Source: Citrobacter amalonaticus
GTDB taxonomy: Bacteria; Pseudomonadota; Gammaproteobacteria; Enterobacterales; Enterobacteriaceae
Assembly (NCBI RefSeq): GCF_018252635.1
Contig: NZ_JAGTXM010000006.1
Location: 310,001 to 374,000 of the forward strand
Length of the DNA: 64,000 bases
Direction: 5' to 3'
Shown piece by piece: positions 56,444 to 64,000 of the stretch (position 1 is the first letter of the stretch; the number at the start of each line of letters is the position of its first letter). The translations under genes were made by a program, and so were the position numbers. Below the pieces are notes generated by a model that had not been told where the DNA came from, did not search any database, and saw only the letters and a program-made list of their open reading frames with translations.

Positions 56444-58926
56444 AACTCAGTCGTCGTAGCTTTATGAAAGCTAACGCCGTTGCGGCCGCTGCGGCGGCTG
56501 CCGGGCTAAGCGTGCCGGGCGTTGCCCGTGCAGTTGTCGGGCAACAGGAAGCCATTAAGTGGGACAAAGCCCCGTGCCGTTTTTGTGGTACCGGCTGTGG
56601 CGTTCTGGTCGGAACTCAACAGGGGCGCATTGTCGCCTGTCAGGGCGATCCGGAGGCTCCGGTAAACCGTGGTCTGAACTGTATCAAGGGCTATTTCCTG
56701 CCCAAAATTATGTACGGAGAAGACCGTTTAACGCAGCCGATGCTACGTATGAGAGACGGTAAATACAGCAAAGACGGCGAATTTACGCCGATCAGCTGGG
56801 ATCAGGCTTTCGATGTGATGGAAGAGAAGTTTAAAACCTCACTGAAAGAAAAAGGCCCGGAGTCTGTCGGCATGTTTGGTTCCGGTCAGTGGACCATCTG
56901 GGAAGGGTACGCCGCCTCCAAACTGTTTAAAGCCGGTTTCCGTTCAAACAACCTCGATCCGAACGCGCGTCACTGCATGGCGTCAGCGGTGGTGGGCTTT
57001 ATGCGCACTTTTGGTATGGACGAACCGATGGGGTGCTACGACGATATCGAGCATACCGATGCGTTTGTCCTGTGGGGCGCCAACATGGCGGAAATGCACC
57101 CGATCCTCTGGTCGCGCATTACCAACCGTCGTCTTTCCGATCCGAATGTAAACGTCTCCGTATTGTCCACCTTCCAGCATCGTAGCTTTGAGCTGGCGGA
57201 CAACGGGATGGTCTTTACGCCGCAGTCTGATCTGGTGATCCTCAACTACATCGCAAACTACATCATTCAGAACAACGCGATTAACCAGGACTTCTTCAGC
57301 AAGCACGTCAACGTCCGCAAAGGGGCAACGGATATCGGCTATGGCCTGCGTCCGACGCATCCGCTGGAAAAAGCCGCGAAAAATCCAGGTTCTGATGCCT
57401 CTGAGCCGATGAGCTTTGAAGATTACAAAGCGTTTGTGGCTGAGTACACGCTGGACAAAACCGCTGAAATGACCGGCGTGCCGAAAGATCAACTGGAGCA
57501 ACTGGCCAAGCTGTATGCCGACCCGAACAAGAAAGTCATCTCCTACTGGACGATGGGCTTCAATCAGCATACGCGCGGCGTATGGGCCAACAACCTGATC
57601 TACAACATCCACCTGCTGACTGGCAAAATCGCACAGCCAGGCTGTGGACCGTTCTCGCTGACCGGCCAGCCTTCTGCCTGCGGTACCGCGCGTGAAGTGG
57701 GAACCTTTGCTCACCGTCTGCCGGCGGACATGGTGGTCACCAACGAAAAACACCGTGAGATCTGTGAAAAACACTGGAATATCCCGGCCGGGACCATTCC
57801 GGCGAAAATCGGTCTCCACGCGGTTGCCCAGGACCGGGCGCTGAAAGACGGTAAGCTGAATGTCTACTGGACGATGTGTACCAACAACATGCAGGCCGGT
57901 CCGAACATCAATGAAGATCGTCTGCCGGGCTGGCGCGATCCGCGCAACTTTATCATTGTTTCCGATCCCTACCCGACCGTCAGCGCGCTGTCCGCGGACC
58001 TGATCCTGCCAACCGCAATGTGGGTGGAGAAAGAAGGGGCTTACGGTAACGCCGAGCGTCGTACCCAGTTCTGGCGTCAACAGATTAAAGCGCCAGGCGA
58101 ATCGAAATCCGACCTGTGGCAGTTGGTTCAGTTCTCACGTCGTTTCAAAACGGAAGAGGTCTGGCCCGAAGAACTGCTGGCACAGAAACCGGAACTGCGC
58201 GGCAAAACGCTGTACGACGTGCTGTTTGCGACCCCTGCGGTGAGCAAGTTCCCGCTGACGGAGTTGAAAGAGGATCAGCTTAACGATGAATCCCGCGATT
58301 TGGGCTTCTATCTGCAAAAAGGGCTGTTTGAAGAGTATGCCTGGTTTGGTCGCGGACACGGTCACGATCTCGCCCCGTTCGATGACTACCACAAGGCGCG
58401 TGGTCTGCGCTGGCCGGTGGTTGATGGAAAAGAGACGCAGTGGCGATACAGCGAAGGCAACGATCCGTACGTTAAAGCGGGCGAGGGCTACAAGTTCTAC
58501 GGTAAGCCAGACGGTAAAGCGGTGATCTTTGCGCTGCCGTTTGAACCGGCGGCAGAATCGCCGGATGCCGAGTACGACCTGTGGCTTTCTACGGGACGTG
58601 TGCTCGAGCACTGGCATACCGGCAGTATGACGCGCCGCGTACCTGAACTGCACCGTGCGTTCCCGGAAGGGGTTCTGTTTATTCATCCGCTGGATGCGAA
58701 AAAACGGGACATGCGCCGTGGTGACAAGGTCAAAGTGATCTCACGTCGTGGAGAGGTGATTTCCATTGTTGAAACCCGTGGACGTAATCGTCCGCCTGAA
58801 GGGCTTGTATACATGGCGTTCTTCGATGCCGCACAGTTGGTCAATAACCTGACGCTGGATGCGACGGATCCGCTCTCTAAAGAGACGGATTTCAAGAAGT
58901 GCGCTGTGAAACTGGCGAAGGTGTAA
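56440..58926 (+). CDS. napA: NapA, periplasmic nitrate reductase catalytic subunit
   Basis: An 828-residue molybdoenzyme reducing nitrate to nitrite in the periplasm. The Tat signal [12 protein letters not shown] is followed by an Ala-rich h-region (cleavage near GVARA|VVGQ). The [4Fe-4S] site is [12 protein letters not shown] plus a cysteine in LNCIKGYF. The Mo-ligand cysteine is in [13 protein letters not shown]. bis-MGD motifs and the C-terminal [13 protein letters not shown] are intact. It takes electrons from NapB and NapC. Confidence 0.98.
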   Translation: MKLSRRSFMKANAVAAAAAAAGLSVPGVARAVVGQQEAIKWDKAPCRFCGTGCGVLVGTQQGRIVACQGDPEAPVNRGLNCIKGYFLPKIMYGEDRLTQPMLRMRDGKYSKDGEFTPISWDQAFDVMEEKFKTSLKEKGPESVGMFGSGQWTIWEGYAASKLFKAGFRSNNLDPNARHCMASAVVGFMRTFGMDEPMGCYDDIEHTDAFVLWGANMAEMHPILWSRITNRRLSDPNVNVSVLSTFQHRSFELADNGMVFTPQSDLVILNYIANYIIQNNAINQDFFSKHVNVRKGATDIGYGLRPTHPLEKAAKNPGSDASEPMSFEDYKAFVAEYTLDKTAEMTGVPKDQLEQLAKLYADPNKKVISYWTMGFNQHTRGVWANNLIYNIHLLTGKIAQPGCGPFSLTGQPSACGTAREVGTFAHRLPADMVVTNEKHREICEKHWNIPAGTIPAKIGLHAVAQDRALKDGKLNVYWTMCTNNMQAGPNINEDRLPGWRDPRNFIIVSDPYPTVSALSADLILPTAMWVEKEGAYGNAERRTQFWRQQIKAPGESKSDLWQLVQFSRRFKTEEVWPEELLAQKPELRGKTLYDVLFATPAVSKFPLTELKEDQLNDESRDLGFYLQKGLFEEYAWFGRGHGHDLAPFDDYHKARGLRWPVVDGKETQWRYSEGNDPYVKAGEGYKFYGKPDGKAVIFALPFEPAAESPDAEYDLWLSTGRVLEHWHTGSMTRRVPELHRAFPEGVLFIHPLDAKKRDMRRGDKVKVISRRGEVISIVETRGRNRPPEGLVYMAFFDAAQLVNNLTLDATDPLSKETDFKKCAVKLAKV

Positions 58927-58932
58927 CACGCC

Positions 58933-59628
58933 ATGTCCCGGTCAGCGAAACCCCAAAATGGCCGCCGCCGCTTTCTGCGCGATGTTGTTCGCACTGCGGG
59001 TGGACTGGCTGCCGTTGGCGTGGCGCTGGGGTTACAGCAGCAGACCGCACGTGCTACGGGCGTGCGGTTGCGCCCGCCTGGCGCCGTGAACGAGAACGCC
59101 TTTGCCAGCGCCTGTGTGCGCTGCGGGCAGTGTGTTCAGGCATGTCCGTATGACACCTTAAAACTGGCAACCCTCGCGTCAGGGTTGTCGGCGGGTACGC
59201 CGTATTTTGTTGCCCGCGATATTCCTTGCGAAATGTGTGAAGACATTCCGTGCGCCAAAGTGTGCCCCAGCGGGGCGCTGGACCGGGAGATTGCCTCCAT
59301 TGACGATTCGCGGATGGGGCTGGCGGTTCTGTTGGATCAGGAAAACTGCCTGAACTTCCAGGGATTACGCTGTGACGTCTGTTATCGCGAATGCCCAAAA
59401 ATCGATGAGGCCATCACGCTGGAACTGGATCGCAACATGCGAACCGGCAAACATGCGCGATTTATCCCGACCGTTCACAGCGACGCCTGCACGGGTTGTG
59501 GGAAATGTGAAAAAGTCTGCGTGCTGGAACAGCCGGCAATAAAAGTATTGCCGTTGGCGCTGGCGAAAGGGGAGTTGGGTCACCATTACCGCTTCGGCTG
59601 GCTGGAGGGGAACGATGGCAAATCGTAA
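58933..59628 (+). CDS. napG: NapG, ferredoxin-type quinol dehydrogenase component
   Basis: A 231-residue Tat-exported iron-sulfur protein. The leader is [15 protein letters not shown]. Four cysteine sets ([53 protein letters not shown]) bind [4Fe-4S] clusters. With NapH it forms a menaquinol/ubiquinol dehydrogenase feeding NapC or NapB. It overlaps napH by 14 bases. Confidence 0.95.
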   Translation: MSRSAKPQNGRRRFLRDVVRTAGGLAAVGVALGLQQQTARATGVRLRPPGAVNENAFASACVRCGQCVQACPYDTLKLATLASGLSAGTPYFVARDIPCEMCEDIPCAKVCPSGALDREIASIDDSRMGLAVLLDQENCLNFQGLRCDVCYRECPKIDEAITLELDRNMRTGKHARFIPTVHSDACTGCGKCEKVCVLEQPAIKVLPLALAKGELGHHYRFGWLEGNDGKS

Positions 59629-60478
59629 ACGTGATGCCGGACGCGAAGCGCAGGCGAAAAAAGGCGTCTGGCGGAGTCATCGCTGGCTGATTTTCCGCCG
59701 TCTCAGCCAGTTTATCGTACTGGGGATGTTTCTGAGTGGCCCGTGGTTTGGCGTGTGGATCCTGCACGGGAACTACAGCAGCAGCCTGCTGCTGGATACG
59801 ATCCCGCTGACGGATCCGTTGATTACCCTGCAAAGCCTGGCGAGCGGTCATCTGCCCGCCGCGGTAGGGCTTATGGGCGCGGCGATTATTACGGCGCTTT
59901 ATGCCCTGGCAGGAAAGCGATTGTTTTGCAGTTGGGTCTGCCCGCTAAACCCGATTACCGATTTTGCGGCCTGGCTACGCAGAAGGTTTGACCTGAATCA
60001 GTCCGCAACCATTCCACGTCATATACGGTACGTACTTCTGGTTGTCGTGCTGGTGGGTTCAGCGCTGACCGGAACGCTGCTGTGGGAATGGATTAACCCT
60101 GTTTCACTGCTGGGACGTAGCCTGGTGATGGGATTCGGTAGCGGCGCACTGCTGATTATCGCTCTGTTTTTATTTGATTTGCTGGTCGTTGAACACGGCT
60201 GGTGCGGGCATCTTTGTCCTTTAGGCGCACTGTATGGCGTGCTGGGTAGCCAGGGCGTATTAACCGTTGCGGCAAAAGACCGAGAGAAATGTAACCGCTG
60301 TATGGACTGTTTTCATGTTTGCCCGGAACCGCATGTATTACGTGCCCCGGTGCTGGATGAGCAAAGCCCGGTGCAGGTTACCAGCCGCGATTGCATGGCC
60401 TGCGGTCGCTGTGTGGATGTCTGTTCTGAGGACGTATTTACAATAACTACACGATGGAGTTCGGGAGCGAAATCATGA
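59615..60478 (+). CDS. napH: NapH, membrane quinol dehydrogenase component
   Basis: A 287-residue membrane protein with four helices. It has two cytoplasmic CX3CP motifs (CSWVCPLNP and CGHLCPLGA) and two ferredoxin sets near the C-terminus ([28 protein letters not shown]). It anchors NapG and oxidises quinol. Overlaps napB by 4 bases. Confidence 0.95.
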   Translation: MANRKRDAGREAQAKKGVWRSHRWLIFRRLSQFIVLGMFLSGPWFGVWILHGNYSSSLLLDTIPLTDPLITLQSLASGHLPAAVGLMGAAIITALYALAGKRLFCSWVCPLNPITDFAAWLRRRFDLNQSATIPRHIRYVLLVVVLVGSALTGTLLWEWINPVSLLGRSLVMGFGSGALLIIALFLFDLLVVEHGWCGHLCPLGALYGVLGSQGVLTVAAKDREKCNRCMDCFHVCPEPHVLRAPVLDEQSPVQVTSRDCMACGRCVDVCSEDVFTITTRWSSGAKS

Positions 60479-60924
60479 AAAGCCATGACCTGAAGAAAGC
60501 GCTGTGTCAATGGACAGCCCTGCTGGCCCTGGTGGTGAGCGGTGCGGTTTGGGCGGCAAACGGAGTGGATCTGAGCCAGTCACCGGAAGTATCAGGGACA
60601 CAGGAAGGGGCGATTCGCATGCACAAAGAGCAAGAGCGTATGCCGCTGAACTACGTGAATCAGCCGCCGATGATTCCCCATAGCGTCGATGGTTACCAGG
60701 TGACCACCAACACCAACCGCTGCCTGCAATGCCATGGCGTTGAAAGCTATCGCACCACCGGTGCGCCGCGTATTAGTCCGACGCACTTCATGGACAGCGA
60801 CGGCAAAGTGCTGGCTGAAGTCGCGCCGCGTCGTTACTTCTGCCTGCAGTGCCATGTGCCGCAGACTGACGCCCCGCCGATTGTGGGTAATAGCTTTACC
60901 CCATCGAAAGGTTACGGGAAATAA
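60475..60924 (+). CDS. napB: NapB, periplasmic dihaem cytochrome c
   Basis: A 149-residue small subunit of nitrate reductase. The signal peptide ends near VWAAN. Two CXXCH haem sites, CLQCHGVE and CLQCHVPQ, are present, with distal His ligands in MIPHSVDGY and ISPTHFMD. It receives electrons from NapC and passes them to NapA. Start at ATG 60475 overlapping the napH TGA. Confidence 0.96.
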   Translation: MKSHDLKKALCQWTALLALVVSGAVWAANGVDLSQSPEVSGTQEGAIRMHKEQERMPLNYVNQPPMIPHSVDGYQVTTNTNRCLQCHGVESYRTTGAPRISPTHFMDSDGKVLAEVAPRRYFCLQCHVPQTDAPPIVGNSFTPSKGYGK

Positions 60925-60933
60925 GAGGTCATT

Positions 60934-61536
60934 ATGGAAAATGCTAACCGTAAACCAGGCCGGATTAAGCGCCTCTGGCAATGGTGGCGTCGCCCCAGTC
61001 GTCTGGCGTTGGGTACATTGCTGTTAATCGGGTTCGTCGGCGGGATTATTTTCTGGGGTGGATTTAACACCGGGATGGAAAAGGCCAACACCGAAGAGTT
61101 CTGCATAAGCTGCCACGAAATGCGCAATACCGTGTATCAGGAATACATGGAAACTGTGCACTATAACAACCGTAGCGGCGTGCGTGCGACCTGTCCTGAC
61201 TGCCACGTACCGCATGAGTTTGTGCCGAAAATGATCCGCAAGATCAAGGCCAGTAAAGAACTTTACGCAAAAGCGTTGGGACTTATTGATACACCGCAGA
61301 AGTTCGAAGCGCATCGTCTGACGATGGCGCAGAATGAATGGCGGAGAATGAAAGATAACAATTCTCAGGAGTGTCGTAATTGTCACAACTTTGAGTTCAT
61401 GGACTTAACGGCCCAGAAGGGTGTCGCCGCAAAAATGCACGATCAGGCGGTGAAAGACGGGCAAACCTGTATTGACTGCCATAAGGGGATTGCGCACAAG
61501 CTCCCCGATATGCGTGATGTCAAACCGGGCTTCTGA
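60934..61536 (+). CDS. napC: NapC, membrane tetrahaem quinol dehydrogenase
   Basis: A 200-residue NapC/NirT-family protein. One N-terminal membrane anchor (LGTLLLIGFVGGIIFWGGF) is followed by four CXXCH sites: CISCHEM, CPDCHVP, CRNCHNF and CIDCHKG. It oxidises menaquinol and reduces NapB. Last nap gene; ccmA begins 14 bases later, so nap and ccm are probably co-transcribed. Confidence 0.97.
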   Translation: MENANRKPGRIKRLWQWWRRPSRLALGTLLLIGFVGGIIFWGGFNTGMEKANTEEFCISCHEMRNTVYQEYMETVHYNNRSGVRATCPDCHVPHEFVPKMIRKIKASKELYAKALGLIDTPQKFEAHRLTMAQNEWRRMKDNNSQECRNCHNFEFMDLTAQKGVAAKMHDQAVKDGQTCIDCHKGIAHKLPDMRDVKPGF

Positions 61537-61550
61537 TGGGATGATAATGA

Positions 61551-62180
61551 GTGGGTAGTATGCTTGAAGCCAGAAAGCTCCTCTGTGAGCGGGATGAACG
61601 AGTCCTGTTTAGCGATTTGTCGTTCCAGGTCAACGCAGGGGAGTGGATACAGGTCACCGGCGGCAACGGCGCAGGGAAAACCACCCTGTTGCGGTTGCTG
61701 ACAGGACTCTCTCGTCCTGATGCCGGGGAGGTGTGCTGGCAGGAGCAACCGCTACATCGTGTGCGGGACAGCTACCATCAAAATCTGTTGTGGATTGGAC
61801 ATCAGCCGGGGATCAAAACCCGGCTGACGGCGTTGGAGAACCTGCGTTTTTTCCATCAGGACGGTGATATCGCGAAATGTCTCGCGGCGCTGGCGCAGGC
61901 GGGCCTTGCCGGATATGAAGATATCCCTGTTAACCAACTTTCTGCCGGGCAGCAGCGCCGGGTAGCGTTGGCGCGTCTCTGGCTCACCCACGCCACGCTC
62001 TGGATCCTCGACGAACCCTTTACCGCCATTGATGTGAACGGTGTTGAACGCCTGACGCAGCGGATGGCGCAACATACCGAAGAGGGGGGGATTGTCATCC
62101 TCACCACCCACCAGCCGATGAACGTCGCCACAGACCGCATTCGGCGGATTGCGCTGACTCACAAGAGGGCAGGGCAATGA
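61551..62180 (+). CDS. ccmA: CcmA, haem exporter ATP-binding subunit
   Basis: A 209-residue ABC ATPase of cytochrome c maturation system I. Walker [10 protein letters not shown], signature [10 protein letters not shown], Walker B LWILDEPF and H-loop TTHQP are intact. With CcmBCD it releases holo-CcmE. GTG 61551 gives the family N-terminus (MGSMLEA); ATG 61560 is an alternative three codons in. Neither has a strong ribosome binding site, suggesting coupling to napC. Confidence 0.94.
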   Translation: MGSMLEARKLLCERDERVLFSDLSFQVNAGEWIQVTGGNGAGKTTLLRLLTGLSRPDAGEVCWQEQPLHRVRDSYHQNLLWIGHQPGIKTRLTALENLRFFHQDGDIAKCLAALAQAGLAGYEDIPVNQLSAGQQRRVALARLWLTHATLWILDEPFTAIDVNGVERLTQRMAQHTEEGGIVILTTHQPMNVATDRIRRIALTHKRAGQ

Positions 62181-62836
62181 TGTGGCGTATCTTCCGTCTC
62201 GAACTGCGCGTTGCTTTTCGCCATAGCGCGGAAATTGCCAATCCGCTGTGGTTCTTCCTGATAGTCATTACGCTGTTCCCGCTGAGCATTGGGCCGGAAC
62301 CGCAGTTATTAGCACGCATTGCGCCGGGCATTATTTGGGTTGCTGCGCTGCTGGCCTCGCTGCTGGCGCTGGAGCGACTGTTTCGCGATGACCTGCAGGA
62401 TGGCAGCCTTGAGCAACTGATGTTGCTGCCGATCCCACTGCCAATGGTGGTGCTGGCAAAAGTGATGGCCCACTGGATGGTCACCGGTCTGCCGCTATTG
62501 ATCCTCTCTCCGCTGGTGGCGTTGCTGCTGGGGATGGACATCTACGGCTGGAAAATTATGGCGCTGACCTTACTGTTGGGAACGCCGACGCTGAGCTTTC
62601 TCGGCGCGCCGGGGGTGGGGTTAACGGTCGGGTTAAAGCGTGGCGGCGTATTGCTGAGCGTGCTGGTGCTGCCGTTGACCATCCCGTTATTGATTTTTGC
62701 GACCGCCGCGATGGATGCGGCATCCATGCATCTTCCTGTGGATGGATACATGGCGATTTTAGGCGCGTTACTGGCGGGTAGCGCGACGTTGAGTCCTTTT
62801 GCGACGGCGGCAGCGTTACGCATTAGTTTGCAGTAA
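62177..62836 (+). CDS. ccmB: CcmB, haem exporter permease subunit
   Basis: A 219-residue inner-membrane protein with six helices and the family stretch [21 protein letters not shown]. It pairs with CcmA. It overlaps ccmA by 4 bases. A REP element separates it from ccmC. Confidence 0.96.
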   Translation: MMWRIFRLELRVAFRHSAEIANPLWFFLIVITLFPLSIGPEPQLLARIAPGIIWVAALLASLLALERLFRDDLQDGSLEQLMLLPIPLPMVVLAKVMAHWMVTGLPLLILSPLVALLLGMDIYGWKIMALTLLLGTPTLSFLGAPGVGLTVGLKRGGVLLSVLVLPLTIPLLIFATAAMDAASMHLPVDGYMAILGALLAGSATLSPFATAAALRISLQ

Positions 62837-62842
62837 TACGTT

Positions 62843-62907
62843 GTCTGATGGCGCTGCGCATGCACTTTGTAGGCCGGATAAGGCGTCAGCCGCCATCCGG
62901 CATGACG
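62843..62907. repeat. REP element between ccmB and ccmC
   Basis: One clear PU unit (GTAGGCCGGATAAGGCGTC...GCCGCCATCCGGCAT) with a diverged partner (GTCTGATGGCGCTGCGC) to its left. It splits otherwise overlapping ccm genes. Confidence 0.85.
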
Positions 62908-62941
62908 ATATCTTTATTCGTTTGAGTCTGGTGACTGAATT

Positions 62942-63679
62942 ATGTGGAAAACACTTCATCAACTGGCGATGCCGCCGCGGCTATATCAGATTTGCGGCTG
63001 GTTTGTCCCATGGCTGGCGATTGCCAGTGCTGTGGTGCTGGCAGCAGGGTGGATCTGGGGATTCGGTTTTGCCCCCGCGGATTACCAGCAGGGGCAGAGC
63101 TATCGCATTATCTACCTGCATGTGCCGGCGGCGATCTGGTCAATGGGGATTTATGCCTCGATGGCGGTGGCGGCATTTATCGGCCTGGTCTGGCAGATGA
63201 AAATGGCGAACCTGGCGCTGGCCGCGATGGCGCCGATTGGCGCGGTGTTTACGTTTATTGCGCTGGTCACCGGCTCGGCGTGGGGTAAACCGATGTGGGG
63301 CACCTGGTGGGTATGGGATGCCCGACTCACCTCTGAGCTGGTGCTGCTGTTTCTCTATGTTGGTGCGATTGCCCTGTGGCATGCCTTTGACGACCGTAAG
63401 ATGGCGGGGCGTGCGGCGGGGATCCTGGTACTCATTGGCGTGGTAAACCTGCCGATTATTCACTATTCCGTGGAGTGGTGGAACACGCTGCATCAGGGCT
63501 CGACCCGCATGCAGCAAAGCATCGACCCGGCGATGCGCACGCCGCTGCGGCTGGCGATTATCGGCTATCTGCTGCTGTTTATCACGCTGTCGCTGATGCG
63601 GATGCGGAACCTGATTCTGATGATGGAAAAACGTCGCCCGTGGGTAAGTGAACTGATTTTAAAAAGAGGCCGCCAATGA
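62942..63679 (+). CDS. ccmC: CcmC, haem-handling protein for CcmE
   Basis: A 245-residue membrane protein with six helices and the tryptophan-rich WWD domain (WGTWWVWDARLTSEL) that holds haem on the periplasmic side. External His ligands are in YLHVPAAIW and INLPIIHYSVEWW-like context (LPIIHYSVEWWN). It loads haem onto CcmE. It overlaps ccmD by 4 bases. Confidence 0.97.
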   Translation: MWKTLHQLAMPPRLYQICGWFVPWLAIASAVVLAAGWIWGFGFAPADYQQGQSYRIIYLHVPAAIWSMGIYASMAVAAFIGLVWQMKMANLALAAMAPIGAVFTFIALVTGSAWGKPMWGTWWVWDARLTSELVLLFLYVGAIALWHAFDDRKMAGRAAGILVLIGVVNLPIIHYSVEWWNTLHQGSTRMQQSIDPAMRTPLRLAIIGYLLLFITLSLMRMRNLILMMEKRRPWVSELILKRGRQ

Positions 63680-63888
63680 CCCCTGCATTTGCATCCTGGA
63701 GTGATTTTTTTGCGATGGGCGGCTACGCCTTTTACGTCTGGCTGGCCGTGGCGCTGAGCGTCATTCCGCTGGCGGTACTGGTTATTCATACCGTGACGCA
63801 GCATCGCGCGATTTTGCGTGATGTCTCCCGACAACGGGCGCGGGAAGCCCGCCTGCGTGCAGCGCAGACACAACGGGAGGCGGCGTGA
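63676..63888 (+). CDS. ccmD: CcmD, small membrane protein of the haem exporter
   Basis: A 70-residue protein with one membrane helix ([21 protein letters not shown]) and a basic cytosolic tail rich in Arg ([19 protein letters not shown]). It is needed to release holo-CcmE from CcmABC. The stop overlaps the ccmE GTG. Confidence 0.95.
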   Translation: MTPAFASWSDFFAMGGYAFYVWLAVALSVIPLAVLVIHTVTQHRAILRDVSRQRAREARLRAAQTQREAA

Positions 63889-64000
63889 ATATTCGACGTA
63901 AAAACCGTTTATGGATTGCCTGCGGCGTGCTCGTCGGATTAGCGCTGACGATTACGCTGGTGCTTTACGCACTGCGTGCCAATATCGACCTGTTCTATAC
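63885..64000 (+). CDS. ccmE: CcmE, periplasmic haem chaperone (N-terminal part; continues past window)
   Basis: GTG 63885 starts [20 protein letters not shown], the N-terminal anchor of CcmE; 38 codons are in the window. The haem-binding His and OB-fold domain lie outside. It overlaps ccmD by 4 bases (GTGA). Confidence 0.95.
   Translation, partial: MNIRRKNRLWIACGVLVGLALTITLVLYALRANIDLFY

Noticed and set aside
56983-58080. 365-codon minus-strand frame
   Set aside because: Antisense to napA; no ribosome binding site or family similarity.
1-64000. CRISPR arrays, tRNA/rRNA genes, IS elements, prophage genes
   Set aside because: Looked for on both strands; the only repeats are REP units and short inverted repeats, and every large ORF is a chromosomal housekeeping or metabolic gene.

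Overview
The window is a stretch of an enterobacterial chromosome, most like Citrobacter or a close relative (genus inferred from gene-by-gene memory, not from a search). Nearly every gene has a clear E. coli K-12 counterpart from the arn-gyrA-ompC-nap-ccm segment, in the same order. The micF/ompC regulatory region is almost letter-for-letter enterobacterial, and REP (PU) elements punctuate the operons. GyrA carries Ser83/Asp87. No tRNA, rRNA, IS element, prophage or CRISPR array is visible.

Layout. 1-2.9 kb: arnC (cut by the window edge) and arnB on the minus strand, divergent from ais across a PmrA/BasR box; this is LPS modification. 2.9-5.5 kb: nudI, yfaZ, and the CinA-like yfaY. 5.7-9.9 kb: the L-rhamnonate catabolic cluster rhmR-rhmD-rhmT-rhmA. 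9.9-16.7 kb: the glycerol-3-phosphate regulon, glpABC divergent from glpTQ. 16.9-22.5 kb: inaA, then nrdAB-yfaE (class Ia ribonucleotide reductase with its ferredoxin) with DnaA and NrdR boxes, then ubiG. 22.7-25.3 kb: gyrA.

25.6-29.4 kb is the least ordinary part. A glucitol-family PTS (EIIC, EIIA, EIIBC2) is followed by a Gfo/Idh/MocA-family dehydrogenase and a convergent RpiR-family regulator. This cluster stands where E. coli K-12 has the yfaPQSTA genes. Its substrate is unknown; I infer uptake and phosphorylation of a polyol or related sugar, then oxidation of the phosphate ester.

29.7-37 kb: atoSC-atoDAEB (short-chain fatty acid degradation) with a sigma54 promoter and the AtoC palindrome. 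37-43.4 kb: the Rcs phosphorelay rcsC, rcsB, rcsD. 43.4-45.3 kb: micF and ompC. 45.4-50 kb: apbE, ada-alkB (alkylation repair), yojI. 50.1-52.8 kb: a convergent mgtE and a STAS-less SulP transporter, absent from this spot in E. coli K-12. 53-55.3 kb: mqo and ecotin. 55.6-64 kb: the periplasmic nitrate reductase operon napFDAGHBC with FNR and NarP sites, running into the cytochrome c maturation genes ccmABCD and the start of ccmE, which attach haem to NapB and NapC.

Calls rest on reading the translations and recalling family sequences; no alignment or database search was run.
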